64,000 bases of DNA, from assembly GCF_028610675.1 (NCBI RefSeq), contig NZ_JAQQWS010000004.1:124001-188000 (forward strand), in the 5' to 3' direction. Shown piece after piece: positions 39,167-48,512 of this stretch. Below the pieces are notes generated by a model, which had not been told where the DNA came from, made no database searches, and saw nothing but the letters and a program-made list of their open reading frames with translations. Numbering within the stretch: position 1 is the stretch's first letter; each line of letters starts with the position of its first letter. The position numbers were made by a program, and so were the translations under genes. The stretch is from Alkalihalobacillus pseudalcaliphilus. GTDB lineage: Bacteria > Bacillota > Bacilli > Bacillales > Bacillaceae_D.

Positions 39167-39928
39167 ATGGAGGTTTTGCTTTATCTGTATATTGGGCTAA
39201 TTGGTCTTTGTTTAGGCTCTTTTTTTAATGTGGTTGGGTTACGACTTCCAAAAGGGAATTTGTGGACACGGTCGCGTTCTTATTGTCCAAGCTGTGAGCG
39301 GACGCTTAAAGCTCGAGACTTGTATCCTGTTTTCTCCTACATATTTTTAAGAGGAGCTTGTCGAACTTGTCGTGCTCCAATATCTCCACTTTATCCAAGT
39401 GTTGAACTGATGACAGCGACTTTGTTTGTGTTCGCGTATTGGCAATTTGGTTTGACTGGTGAATGGGTGGTCAGTCTTATTCTCATCTCCTTATTGATGA
39501 TTGTGGTCGTGACAGACCTTCGATATATGCTCATTCCTGATAAGCTACTGCTCTTTTTCGCCCCATTTTTACTCGTTTTTCGCTTGTTTATTGCTCCTTT
39601 TGAGTTTTGGTGGCAGCCGTTACTTGGGTCAGCAGTTGGATTTTCATTGCTTCTATTGATCGCCATCATCAGTAAAGGAGGTATGGGGGGCGGCGATATT
39701 AAACTATTTGCAGTATTAGGGCTGACGCTTGGATGGGAAAAGGTGCTTCTCACGTTTATGTTTGCTTGTTTGATCGGAGCTCTCATGGGAGGAATTTTAT
39801 TGCTGCTCAAAAAAGTGAAGCGTAAGCAGCCAATTCCATTTGGTCCATTTATTGTCGCCGGAGCTTTAATTAGTTATTTTTACGGAATGGATTTGATTCA
39901 TTGGTATCGAGCCATCAGTGGCTTTTAA
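39167..39928 (+). CDS. comC: prepilin peptidase / N-methyltransferase (ComC/PilD)
   Basis: A 253-residue integral membrane aspartyl protease that cleaves prepilin leaders after Gly and methylates the new N-terminus. The zinc tetracysteine CPSC...CRTC lies at about 40-72. The catalytic aspartates are in VTDLRYMLIPD and the GGGDIKLF motif. In B. subtilis comC occupies this slot near folC and spoIIB and serves ComG competence pilins, so this enzyme may serve both systems here. ATG 39167 follows GGAGGAATGGG. Confidence 0.95.
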   Translation: MEVLLYLYIGLIGLCLGSFFNVVGLRLPKGNLWTRSRSYCPSCERTLKARDLYPVFSYIFLRGACRTCRAPISPLYPSVELMTATLFVFAYWQFGLTGEWVVSLILISLLMIVVVTDLRYMLIPDKLLLFFAPFLLVFRLFIAPFEFWWQPLLGSAVGFSLLLLIAIISKGGMGGGDIKLFAVLGLTLGWEKVLLTFMFACLIGALMGGILLLLKKVKRKQPIPFGPFIVAGALISYFYGMDLIHWYRAISGF

Positions 39929-39949
39929 TAGAAAAATGGAGTGAGCAAA

Positions 39950-40900
39950 ATGAAAGTAAGTTCATTATGGAATCAAAAGAGGCACGCCCTTATTTTAAAA
40001 GATGAGGTTATTCGGTTTGTTACAAGTAAGAAGCCGGATTTAAGAACGATTACATACAAGGAAGAGCTAACGGTTCCGGTAGGTTATATTGAAAATGGGG
40101 TTATTCGTAAAGAAGAGGAGCTTATTGAATTTATTACACCATATATAGAGAAGTGGGGATTAAAAAAAACAAAGATTCAATTATGCTTACCTGATAGCCA
40201 GCTTGTGATTCGTAGGCATTTTGTGCCGAGAAGTACATCAAACACAGAAGTAAAAGCTAAGCTTTATTTTGAGCTCGGAGAAAGTCTCATCCTTCCATGG
40301 GATGATCCGTTGCTAGATATTGCTTTTATCAATAAGGGTGAGAAAGAGGATGAGGTTCTCATTTTTGCTTGTCAACAAACGATTATTCAGCAGCTACAGC
40401 AGTTTTTTGAAAAATTAAGTGTGGAAATAAATGCAATTGATGTGAGCCCACTAATGAATTACCGCTTACTTCACTCCATGGCTCCACAGACAAATGGCCA
40501 AGAAGTGATTATCGCTCAAGTCGATAAGAGCTCGATCTGTTTTACGATTTTTGAAGAAGAAAAACCACTCTTTTTCCGTCATCTTTACCAGGAAGGCGAA
40601 GAAATGCTCATACAAGAGGTGGCCGCAGCAACAGAAGCAAAAGAAAGTAGTTTGGTTAGCTTTGACCTATTATCACAAGAGCTAGAGCGAATCATTCATT
40701 TTTATCGCTACAATGTTAGAGCTGGAAAAGGACAATACGAACGGCTTTTGTTATGTGGTGACCATCCAGCATTACCTGGAATAGAAGCATTTTTAGCGGA
40801 GCAATTTGAATTTCCGGTGTCCAGATATCAAGTAGATAGTCATTCCGACCGGTTTTATGATGCTTATGGGTTGCTCTTGAAAAAAGAGGTGCAAGTATGA
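39950..40900 (+). CDS. pilM: PilM-like actin-fold pilus assembly protein
   Basis: A 316-residue cytoplasmic protein of the PilM (FtsA-like actin fold) family. The N-terminal beta-strand region is followed by QLCLPDSQLVIRRHFVP, the PilM phosphate-1 region, and LLLCGDHPALPG near the C-terminus. ATG 39950 has GGAGTG 6 nt upstream; a GTG three codons earlier overlaps the binding site. It binds the PilN N-terminus in known systems, and pilN follows with an ATGA overlap. Confidence 0.88.
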   Translation: MKVSSLWNQKRHALILKDEVIRFVTSKKPDLRTITYKEELTVPVGYIENGVIRKEEELIEFITPYIEKWGLKKTKIQLCLPDSQLVIRRHFVPRSTSNTEVKAKLYFELGESLILPWDDPLLDIAFINKGEKEDEVLIFACQQTIIQQLQQFFEKLSVEINAIDVSPLMNYRLLHSMAPQTNGQEVIIAQVDKSSICFTIFEEEKPLFFRHLYQEGEEMLIQEVAAATEAKESSLVSFDLLSQELERIIHFYRYNVRAGKGQYERLLLCGDHPALPGIEAFLAEQFEFPVSRYQVDSHSDRFYDAYGLLLKKEVQV

Positions 40901-41439
40901 TTGAAATTAATCTATTGCCTGAAAAATATAAAAGAGATATGACGATCGTATTTATCTTATTTTTACTGGCGGTTTATGTGTTATTTATTTTCTGGTTTAC
41001 TTCGTTTCAACAGAAATTAGTAGAAGCGAAAGTAACGGATTTTGAAATACAGATTCAGCAAACAAAGATAGAGGTTGAGATGCTCTCCGCTGAACTTAGC
41101 TCAAGTCATGTGTCGGCTGAGGAAAAATGGGCGACTGCAGTTGGGAGGTTAGAACAGGAAATTCCATATATTCCATCAGCATTGCAAGAGATCGTTAAGC
41201 AGCTTCCAAGAGATGTCACATTGACGAATTTAACATGGAATACGGCAGACTCGGTTATCCTGACTATTGAGGTGGCAACAATGGAAGAGGCAGCGAGTTT
41301 TTTACATCATTTGCTTGAAGTATCGTTTGTTGAGAGCGCGTGGTTAACACAGATGGATGAGCAGGAAGAGGTTCTTTCGGCCCAGCTTTTTATTGAATTA
41401 CAGTCTTCTAGTCTAGAAAAAATAGGTGAGGGCTCATGA
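40897..41439 (+). CDS. pilN: PilN-like pilus alignment protein
   Basis: 180 residues. The N-terminus reads IEINLLPEKY, the INLLP motif that PilM binds. A single membrane segment lies at about 17-36, followed by a coiled coil and a ferredoxin-like extracellular domain. Overlaps pilM and pilO by four bases each. Confidence 0.9.
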   Translation: MIEINLLPEKYKRDMTIVFILFLLAVYVLFIFWFTSFQQKLVEAKVTDFEIQIQQTKIEVEMLSAELSSSHVSAEEKWATAVGRLEQEIPYIPSALQEIVKQLPRDVTLTNLTWNTADSVILTIEVATMEEAASFLHHLLEVSFVESAWLTQMDEQEEVLSAQLFIELQSSSLEKIGEGS

Positions 41440-42140
41440 GGTTATTTTGGTCTAAAAAAAGGATCATGTTAGCATTACTAGGATTAGCATTACTTATGTT
41501 TGTGCATCTATATGTATATTTTTCAATGGTAAGACCTTCATCAGCCAATATGAACGTCTTAGAAAAACAGCTTCAGACTGAACAAGAGGTCTTACAGCTT
41601 TTACAAGAAAAGCAAGATGTCTCAGTAGAGCATTCAAGTTCAGAGCAATTTGCTGGGTTAGCTGAGAAGATACCTACCTCTGCTTGGCAAGATTATTTAT
41701 TTGCTGAATTAGAAACAATATTACTAGGCAATGAGGCCATCATTCATTCGGTTTCAGCGGAGGATGATACGAGCTTTGTCTTTTCCGAACAAGTAACAGA
41801 GGATTTAATAGTAGATGAAAATGAAGGCGAAGTGCAAGGTACTGACAGTGAAATGGGACAGAGTATGGATGTGGAAGGGTTAAAAACTTTTCGTTTATTC
41901 TTTCATTTTACGGTTTCGAGTTATGAAGATTTTATTGAGAGTGTACGGCAAATTCAAGAAATGAACCGAATCATTCAAATAGAGCAGGTGCAAGTTCAAG
42001 AGTTAGTTGAAGGTGGTCTTCAAATTAATTTGGGCTTAAATGCGTTTTATTTACCGGAGTTATTTGAGGAGTTCCCTGAGTTTGTACAATCTGATTATCC
42101 GTTTCTTCCAGCAGCTGAAAAATCAAATCCATTTCAATAA
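41436..42140 (+). CDS. pilO: PilO-like pilus alignment protein
   Basis: 234 residues with one membrane helix (about 10-30), a coiled coil (about 40-70), an acidic linker (EDDTSFVF to MDVEG) and a C-terminal alpha/beta domain. Placement after pilN, topology and size support PilO; sequence conservation in this family is low. Last gene of the pil cluster, closed by a terminator. Confidence 0.82.
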   Translation: MRLFWSKKRIMLALLGLALLMFVHLYVYFSMVRPSSANMNVLEKQLQTEQEVLQLLQEKQDVSVEHSSSEQFAGLAEKIPTSAWQDYLFAELETILLGNEAIIHSVSAEDDTSFVFSEQVTEDLIVDENEGEVQGTDSEMGQSMDVEGLKTFRLFFHFTVSSYEDFIESVRQIQEMNRIIQIEQVQVQELVEGGLQINLGLNAFYLPELFEEFPEFVQSDYPFLPAAEKSNPFQ

Positions 42141-42165
42141 AAACGATGGGATGCCATCGTTTTTT
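42139..42165 (+). terminator. terminator of pil operon
   Basis: AAACGATGG, loop GATG, CCATCGTTT, then TTTTGTTTT. It overlaps the pilO stop codon. Confidence 0.85.
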
Positions 42166-42171
42166 GTTTTG

Positions 42172-42320
42172 GTTTGAAAGTAAACTTAGGGAGAGGAGTT
42201 TTTTGCCTTGAAGTTAGCTGGGCATTCATCTTGTGATTAATGACTTAATGGGACGCTGCTCGTCCTGCTCCACATGGTGACGCAGTTGTAAACGGGCCAG
42301 CAGGTTACTAGTAGTAATAA
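42172..42320 (+). repeat. intergenic repeat, family B copy
   Basis: Closely similar to the reverse complement of 48190-48385. Shared blocks are GAAAGTAA-CTTAGGG, CCTTGAAGTTAGCT, CATCTT, AATGAC-TTA and GTTGTAAACGGGCCA. The remainder of the gap to spoIIB (42321-42571) has no recognised feature. Confidence 0.65.
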
Positions 42321-42571
42321 CCCGGTTTAAAGAGAACAATAGTATGTCTCTCAATTATCATATTTGGCCATAGCCGAACCCGTTCTTCAATAATGAGCAA
42401 AAAACAAATACAGGGCAACATATCGGAAGCAACCACTTGATTCTGAAACTATTAGAACTCACTTTTCTCGAAAATAAGAAGATTATTAAAAAAATTCTTA
42501 AATCTAGTTCTATCAAATGAATAAGTTTAATAGAATAGAGTAAGAAGATGAAGTGAAAGGGGTTCTGTTCC

Positions 42572-44059
42572 ATGGGTAGCGGACAGGAAAAGCGGACGAT
42601 ATCAATTAAACTGAATCAAATTAATTCGAAACCAACAGCTTCGGTCGAGAAAGATAGTCAAAATCGTATGGAAGATAGACAAGAAGTTCAACCGGTCCAT
42701 GTTGATAAACGAAAAGGAAAAAGCTCACAACCAAAGAATGTATCAAAAAATTCGAATGAACGAGCGAAAAAGGAAAGTCACAATCCAATAAAGGTATCAA
42801 AGAGTGAAGGATCCGGATCTACAAAATCTACAAAAAAAGTCGAGCCACTTCATCCCTTTTCAAACGATAAACAAACGAAAAGAATGCAGCCCGATTCACA
42901 TAAACAAAGTGCCAAAATAGGTAATCAAGAAAACAACAGCCCAATGAATCAAACAACAGTTAAAAATAATGTACACCCATTTCCCCATATTTTTCCTGAC
43001 CCACCTAAGACAAAGCCATCTACTGAAGCAGGAGTGGGGAAGTCCGATTACTCAATTGAAATCAACGACCCTTGGCAACAAATAAATGATACTTCTGAAG
43101 AGTCAACAGACACTAGTGAAAAAGAAATCATTCCTGAAATCCCGATTCCAAAGAAGGTGATTTCCTTTGAAGAAGTGCAAGAAGAAAGGAAACGTTTATC
43201 TCAGCCGTTTTGGGATGATGGTAATCGACAACAAAGTCCGAGTTTGCCTTATAAGAGAAAGAAGAAAAAGAAAGGGCAATTTTCATTTCGAGATTTTCCA
43301 ACGATTACAGTGATGGCGATACTTTCGGCGATTATTATTGGATTGAGTTTCGGGTTTGTCATTAAAACGATTTTTACAGGTGATGAAGCGGGTGTAGTTC
43401 AAGGTGATTCGGTACCAGCAAATTCACAGCCAACGGGGGTTGAAGCAGGAGCAGCGAATAATCAAATGCAGTGGCCTCAATTAACAACTGAAATTGTCCA
43501 AGCTGGTGCCTACTCTAGCGTGGAGAAGGGTGGAGAAGTTCAATCAGAAATGACATCAGCGGGTCATCCGACGAGCTTAATCCCGAGTAATGATAAGTTC
43601 TTTTTATTTATTGGCTTAGGCCCAGATCGTGCGACTGCTCAAAGTGTCGGTGAATATTATAAAGAAGCCGGTGTCGAAACTTATGTAAAAACGTATCAAG
43701 TAACAGGGACGACCGTACCACCTACTGCCGAGACGAAAGCATGGTTTGAGGAAGCAATTCCACTTTATCAACAGCTGACTTCTTTATCTGTTGCGGCTCT
43801 TTCATTTGAAGAAGCGCTACCAGCAAGTCAATTACAAGGAACAGAGCAAGCTTTGAATCAATTATATGAACAAAGGGATGCCGCCTTTTCAGAGTTACCT
43901 GAAGAAGCGAGGACATCAGCCCTACATGTAGCAGATGGATTAAAGGGTGCCTTGGCAGCGTTAAATACATTTAATGAATCGAAGGAGCCAGAGGCAGCTA
44001 AAGCAGCACAGCAGGCTTTGTTAACAACGCTGGAACACTATACAAATTTAATTCGATGA
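42572..44059 (+). CDS. spoIIB: SpoIIB-like SPOR-domain protein
   Basis: 495 residues. A long hydrophilic, Lys/Ser/Asn-rich cytoplasmic region (about 1-240) is followed by one membrane helix (about 247-268, VMAILSAIIIGLSFGFVIK) and an extracytoplasmic SPOR domain (about 335-385, FFLFIGLGPDRATAQSV to YVKTYQVTG). The C-terminus is helical. In B. subtilis SpoIIB sits between comC and maf and helps septal wall thinning at engulfment (established knowledge). The protein here is much longer than the 332 aa of B. subtilis, mainly in the cytoplasmic part. Confidence 0.85.
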   Translation: MGSGQEKRTISIKLNQINSKPTASVEKDSQNRMEDRQEVQPVHVDKRKGKSSQPKNVSKNSNERAKKESHNPIKVSKSEGSGSTKSTKKVEPLHPFSNDKQTKRMQPDSHKQSAKIGNQENNSPMNQTTVKNNVHPFPHIFPDPPKTKPSTEAGVGKSDYSIEINDPWQQINDTSEESTDTSEKEIIPEIPIPKKVISFEEVQEERKRLSQPFWDDGNRQQSPSLPYKRKKKKKGQFSFRDFPTITVMAILSAIIIGLSFGFVIKTIFTGDEAGVVQGDSVPANSQPTGVEAGAANNQMQWPQLTTEIVQAGAYSSVEKGGEVQSEMTSAGHPTSLIPSNDKFFLFIGLGPDRATAQSVGEYYKEAGVETYVKTYQVTGTTVPPTAETKAWFEEAIPLYQQLTSLSVAALSFEEALPASQLQGTEQALNQLYEQRDAAFSELPEEARTSALHVADGLKGALAALNTFNESKEPEAAKAAQQALLTTLEHYTNLIR

Positions 44060-44103
44060 AGAATGAAAATTCAGTTAATAATTATTGTTCATAACATGTC
44101 AAT

Positions 44104-44132
44104 TTGGTATTATGAAGATAACCTTGTACAAT
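44104..44132 (+). promoter_or_regulatory. sigma-A promoter of maf-radC
   Basis: TTGGTA (44104-44109), a 17-nt spacer and TACAAT (44127-44132), 30 nt before the maf start. Confidence 0.7.
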
Positions 44133-44161
44133 AGAGAAAAACTATTGGTGAGGTGCCCTTC

Positions 44162-44758
44162 ATGATACCTTTCATTTTGGCCTCAAGTTCCCCGAGGCGT
44201 CAGGATTTATTACAACAAGTAGATTTCTCATTCGAAGTAATTAGTAAAGATACAACTGAAGAAGTAACCGAAAACCTACAACCAAGTGAACTCGTCATTC
44301 ATTTAGCGGAGCGCAAAGCTAAGGCTGTTTTTGCTGAGCATCAGCACCGTGTTGTATTAGGTGCGGATACGATTGTGGCCTTAGATAATACAATTCTTGG
44401 CAAACCAAAAAGTCGAGCCGATGCCTTTAAAATGCTGCGTATGTTATCAGGGCAAAGTCATTTTGTATATACAGGTGTGGCGATTTTGTCAGCTGAACGT
44501 ACAGCTATTTTTTATGAAAAAACAGAGGTACAGATGTATGCATTAAGTGAAGCCGATATAGAGACCTATTTGGAAAGCGGTGAGTCGATCGGTAAGGCTG
44601 GGGCTTATGCGATTCAAGGTTATGGTGCTTATTTGGTCAAAGGAATTCATGGTGATTATCAAAATGTTGTAGGTTTACCTGTAGCTGCTGTTACACGATC
44701 CTTAGAATCATTCGCTATTTATCCACAGTGGAAAAAAATAAATCATTGGAAGGAGTAA
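44162..44758 (+). CDS. maf: Maf-type nucleoside triphosphate pyrophosphatase
   Basis: 198 residues. The N-terminal ILASSSPRRQDLL is the Maf signature, followed by the catalytic region VLGADTIV and the KP-type strand LGKPKSRADA. Maf proteins hydrolyse non-canonical or canonical NTPs and affect septation. ATG 44162 follows GAGGTG at 6 nt (a GTG three codons upstream overlaps it). It is followed after 4 nt by radC. Confidence 0.95.
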   Translation: MIPFILASSSPRRQDLLQQVDFSFEVISKDTTEEVTENLQPSELVIHLAERKAKAVFAEHQHRVVLGADTIVALDNTILGKPKSRADAFKMLRMLSGQSHFVYTGVAILSAERTAIFYEKTEVQMYALSEADIETYLESGESIGKAGAYAIQGYGAYLVKGIHGDYQNVVGLPVAAVTRSLESFAIYPQWKKINHWKE

Positions 44759-44762
44759 GCAC

Positions 44763-45455
44763 TTGAAAGAACAGCCTCTTCTCATTCGAGATGTCCCCGT
44801 TTCAGAACGCCCCCGAGAACGTATGTTAAAAGATGGAATACATGTCCTATCAAACCAAGAGCTATTAGCAATATTATTAAGGACTGGAACAAAAAACGAA
44901 TCCGTCTTACAAGTTGCTCAACATGTATTACAAGCATTTGATGGAATTACGATGTTAAAAGATGCAACGATAGAAGAGATGTGCAAATTAAAAGGGATCG
45001 GTGTCGCTAAAGCGATAGAACTTAGTGCAGCAATAGAGCTTGGAAGGCGTATCCATAATTATATGCCGGAAGAACGTTATGTCATCCGTTCACCTGAAGA
45101 TGTATCTAATTATGTGATGGAGGATTTACGCTTTCTCAAGCAAGAACATTTTATTGCCTTATATTTAAATACAAAAAATCAAGTTCTTCATCGGCAAACT
45201 CTTTTTATTGGAAGTCTTAATGCCTCGATTGTCCATCCACGCGAGGTATTTAAAGAAGCTTTAAAACGATCGGCCGCTTCCTTAATCTGCTTGCATAATC
45301 ATCCTTCTGGAGATCCGACGCCAAGTAAAGAAGATATTGAGGTGACAAGGCGTTTGCAGCAAGCGGGTCAAGTATTAGGTATTGAGATGCTTGATCATGT
45401 CATAATTGGAGATAGAAAATACATGAGCTTAAAAGAACAAGGGTATGTTAAATAA
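44763..45455 (+). CDS. radC: RadC family JAMM/MPN+ protein
   Basis: 230 residues. Two N-terminal helix-hairpin-helix-like turns (LKGIGVAKAIEL) precede the JAB/MPN+ metalloprotease-like domain with HNHPSGDPTPSKED. TTG 44763 follows AAGGAG. Despite its name, a direct role in DNA repair is not established. Confidence 0.95.
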   Translation: MKEQPLLIRDVPVSERPRERMLKDGIHVLSNQELLAILLRTGTKNESVLQVAQHVLQAFDGITMLKDATIEEMCKLKGIGVAKAIELSAAIELGRRIHNYMPEERYVIRSPEDVSNYVMEDLRFLKQEHFIALYLNTKNQVLHRQTLFIGSLNASIVHPREVFKEALKRSAASLICLHNHPSGDPTPSKEDIEVTRRLQQAGQVLGIEMLDHVIIGDRKYMSLKEQGYVK

Positions 45456-45609
45456 GGGAGTTTTATTACTAAGATTTTGTTAAAATCATGTTACAACTGA
45501 TGCAAATCATGTAAAATTACAAATGGGGAACTTAAGGCTATTTTTTTAAACAATTATTAGATATAATAAAGGGTATGATTTCGGATCATCTGAAGGGAGA
45601 TACATATAG

Positions 45610-46650
45610 ATGTTTGGTGGTTTTTCAAAAGATATTGGTATTGATTTAGGAACGGCGAATACGCTCGTTTATGTTAAAGGAAAAGGAATTGTTGTGCGTG
45701 AGCCTTCGGTTGTCGCACTTCGTACAGATACAGGCTCAATTGAAGCAGTTGGAAATGATGCGAAAAATATGATCGGGCGTACGCCGGGAAATATTGTGGC
45801 TGTCCGTCCAATGAAAGATGGGGTCATAGCTGATTTTGATACAACGGCTACGATGTTAAAATATTTTATTCGTCAGGCTGCGAAAAATCGCTCCTTCTTT
45901 ACACGTCGTCCTAATGTGATGGTTTGTGTACCGTCAGGGATTACAGCTGTTGAAAAAAGAGCAGTTGAGGATGCGACCAAACAAGCTGGTGCAAAAGAAG
46001 CTTACACATTAGAAGAACCTTTTGCTGCTGCAATCGGTGCAGATTTACCTGTTTGGGAGCCAACTGGAAGTATGGTTGTTGATATTGGTGGCGGAACAAC
46101 AGAAGTTGCGATCATCTCACTAGGAGGAATTGTAACGAGTCAATCGATTCGTGTAGCTGGTGATGAAATGGATGAAGCGATCATTCAATATGTGAAACGA
46201 AAATATAACTTAATGATTGGTGAAAGAACTTCTGAAACATTAAAGTTGGAAATCGGCTCCGCTGGTGCTCCTGAAGGTGTCGATGACATGGACATTCGTG
46301 GTCGAGATTTATTAACAGGACTTCCGAAGACCATTTCAGTTACGGCTGATGAAATCGCAGGTGCTTTAGCGGATACTGTTACAACGATTATTGAAGCGGT
46401 TAAGAATACGTTAGAGCAATCGCCTCCAGAGCTTGCTGCCGATATTATGGATCGAGGAATTGTCTTAACTGGCGGTGGAGCCTATTTACGTAATCTAGAC
46501 CAAGTATTAAGTGATGAGACCAATATGCCGGTCATTGTCGCTGAGAATCCATTAGACTGTGTAGCCATTGGTACAGGTCGAGCGTTAGAAAATTTACACC
46601 TCTTCCGTTCCAAGGCTGGAATTACATCACGATCTGATAGAAAATCATAA
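45610..46650 (+). CDS. mreB: cell shape-determining actin homologue MreB
   Basis: A 346-residue bacterial actin that positions peptidoglycan synthases along the cylinder. Actin motifs: phosphate-1 [10 protein letters not shown] near residue 10, phosphate-2 [13 protein letters not shown] near 155-167, adenosine [11 protein letters not shown] near 283. A TATAAT at 45562-45567 with no good -35 may be the promoter. GAAGGGAG precedes ATG 45610. Confidence 0.98.
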   Translation: MFGGFSKDIGIDLGTANTLVYVKGKGIVVREPSVVALRTDTGSIEAVGNDAKNMIGRTPGNIVAVRPMKDGVIADFDTTATMLKYFIRQAAKNRSFFTRRPNVMVCVPSGITAVEKRAVEDATKQAGAKEAYTLEEPFAAAIGADLPVWEPTGSMVVDIGGGTTEVAIISLGGIVTSQSIRVAGDEMDEAIIQYVKRKYNLMIGERTSETLKLEIGSAGAPEGVDDMDIRGRDLLTGLPKTISVTADEIAGALADTVTTIIEAVKNTLEQSPPELAADIMDRGIVLTGGGAYLRNLDQVLSDETNMPVIVAENPLDCVAIGTGRALENLHLFRSKAGITSRSDRKS

Positions 46651-46666
46651 GTAGGTGTCTTAGGTT

Positions 46667-47539
46667 ATGCCATCTTTTTTTTCAAACAAAAAATTAATCG
46701 TTCTCTTAGTAAGTATTATCATTCTGGTGGCTTTAATAGGATTTTCATTAGGTGACAGAGAACGAATCACCGGACCTGAAAAGGTTATGCGTGATACTGT
46801 TGGATGGGTCCAATCGATTTTCTCAAAACCCGCTCATGCTGTAGCGGGTTTCTTTGAAAATGTCGGGGACATTAAAAACACCTATGATGAAAATAAAGTA
46901 TTAAAAGCTAGGTTAGAAGAATACGCTAAAATTACGGTTGAACGTAACCTTTTAGAAAATGAAAACAAAACGTTACGGGAAATGCTCGAATTAGAAGAAT
47001 CTTTACATGATTATTTATTAAGACCAGCAGTAGTCATACATCGTTATCCTGATAGATGGCAGGAGCATATTGGTTTAAATCGCGGTGAACAGCATGGTGT
47101 TGAGCGTAACATGGCGGTCATAGATTCAAAAGGTGGCTTAATTGGAAAGGTTCAAAGTGTTAGTGAATTTAGTTCTTATATACAGTTATTAACGGATCAA
47201 GACCGTACAAATCGTGTTTCTGCTCAAATTCAATCTGAGGAACCTCAAATTGGTTTTGTCGAGGATTATGATGAAGAACAAGGATTTTTGATTATGCGTA
47301 AAATTGATATTGATGCGGAGATAGAACTCGAAACGATGGTGGCGACATCAGGGTTAGGAGATGTCTACCCTGCCGGTCTTGAAATTGGACAAGTTGTCCA
47401 TGTTGAACCAGATGAATATGGATTAAGTCAAAATGTCTATATTCAACCGACGGCAGACTTTTCTGCTCTTGACTATGTCTACATCGTAGAGCGTACATCC
47501 GTTACTCTCGATCCTTCCTTACTTGAGGGGGAGGAGTAA
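46667..47539 (+). CDS. mreC: rod shape-determining protein MreC
   Basis: 290 residues: one N-terminal membrane helix (about 8-28), a coiled coil (about 68-105) and an extracytoplasmic double beta-barrel region with the DRTNRVSAQI and GSGLGDVYP-like (TSGLGDVYPAGL) motifs. Scaffold for elongation enzymes. Its stop overlaps mreD (TAATG). Confidence 0.97.
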   Translation: MPSFFSNKKLIVLLVSIIILVALIGFSLGDRERITGPEKVMRDTVGWVQSIFSKPAHAVAGFFENVGDIKNTYDENKVLKARLEEYAKITVERNLLENENKTLREMLELEESLHDYLLRPAVVIHRYPDRWQEHIGLNRGEQHGVERNMAVIDSKGGLIGKVQSVSEFSSYIQLLTDQDRTNRVSAQIQSEEPQIGFVEDYDEEQGFLIMRKIDIDAEIELETMVATSGLGDVYPAGLEIGQVVHVEPDEYGLSQNVYIQPTADFSALDYVYIVERTSVTLDPSLLEGEE

Positions 47540-48060
47540 TGAGCCGATATTACTTAAGTATCCTTCTCTTTTTTGTTTTTATTTTTGAAGGAACTATTTT
47601 TCAATATGTAACTTATTCAGCAGAAGGGCTTTACATCGTAGTTGGCCGTTTTGTTTTAGTTACACTTGTTTTGTTAGGGATTTATTTAGGGCGCTCATCG
47701 AGTATGTTTTATGCGTTGATTTTTGGATTGCTGTATGATGTCATTTATACAAATATGCTTGGTGTTTATTTATTTGGATTTGGTTTAACTTGTTACTTAT
47801 TTTCACTAGCTTATAAACGTATTCAAGACAGTGTAGTCATACCATTAATGTTGGTTGCAAGTGCAGTCCTATTTTTTGAGTTTTATCAATTTGGACTGTT
47901 TAAATTATTGGATGTCACGCAAATGTCACTTGGTGAGTTTTTAGAGGTTAGATTATGGGCAACAGTTGTCGCTAACCTTTGCTTTGCGATCTTGTTATAT
48001 TATCCACTAAAAAAATTAATCGCCTATATCGTAGCACAATCCAAACTGCGCGAAAGGTAA
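47539..48060 (+). CDS. mreD: rod shape-determining protein MreD
   Basis: A 173-residue polytopic membrane protein with five or six hydrophobic segments, the usual third gene of mreBCD. It starts within the mreC stop codon and ends just before a repeat-rich gap. Confidence 0.95.
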   Translation: MSRYYLSILLFFVFIFEGTIFQYVTYSAEGLYIVVGRFVLVTLVLLGIYLGRSSSMFYALIFGLLYDVIYTNMLGVYLFGFGLTCYLFSLAYKRIQDSVVIPLMLVASAVLFFEFYQFGLFKLLDVTQMSLGEFLEVRLWATVVANLCFAILLYYPLKKLIAYIVAQSKLRER

Positions 48061-48189
48061 TCAAACAAGCACCGCAGTAAAAGGGTAACTTCAATAGTTG
48101 ATGGGTAGCATTTAATTTAAATTACTCTTCTTTCTTTATTTGGTAGGTCTTTATTCATTTTCATATAGGACCCCATGGCGAAGCCCCAG

Positions 48190-48385
48190 TCACTTCGCTA
48201 CCAATAAAGATGAAAGTAGTGGCGACTTTTTAAACATTTGGCCCGTTTACAACTCGATCACGATTAGGGGTCGGCTGAACAAAAAGGGTGCACTGTCCTG
48301 CTAAGGTCATTTATCGTAAGATGGATGACGAGCTAACTTCAAGGAACAACCCATCGCCCTAAGGTTACTTTCATATAAAATATAA
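48190..48385 (-). repeat. intergenic repeat, family B copy (inverted)
   Basis: Reverse complement matches 42172-42320 over most of its length, then continues into ACTTTCATCTTTATTGGTAG and a GCGAAG...CTTCGC hairpin shared with 53750-53800. The whole gap 48061-48512 carries no gene apart from this repeat; the minC promoter is not obvious. Confidence 0.65.
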
Positions 48386-48512
48386 GTATTATTTGCTAAA
48401 TAGCAGGTTTTTTGTAAGTGAGTGTTGAATTAAGGTAAGTAATGTAGACAAACATGGCTATTCGCAGAAGTGATGGCAGGTGGAAGGGACGTGTGGGTCT
48501 GAGGTGAACGTT

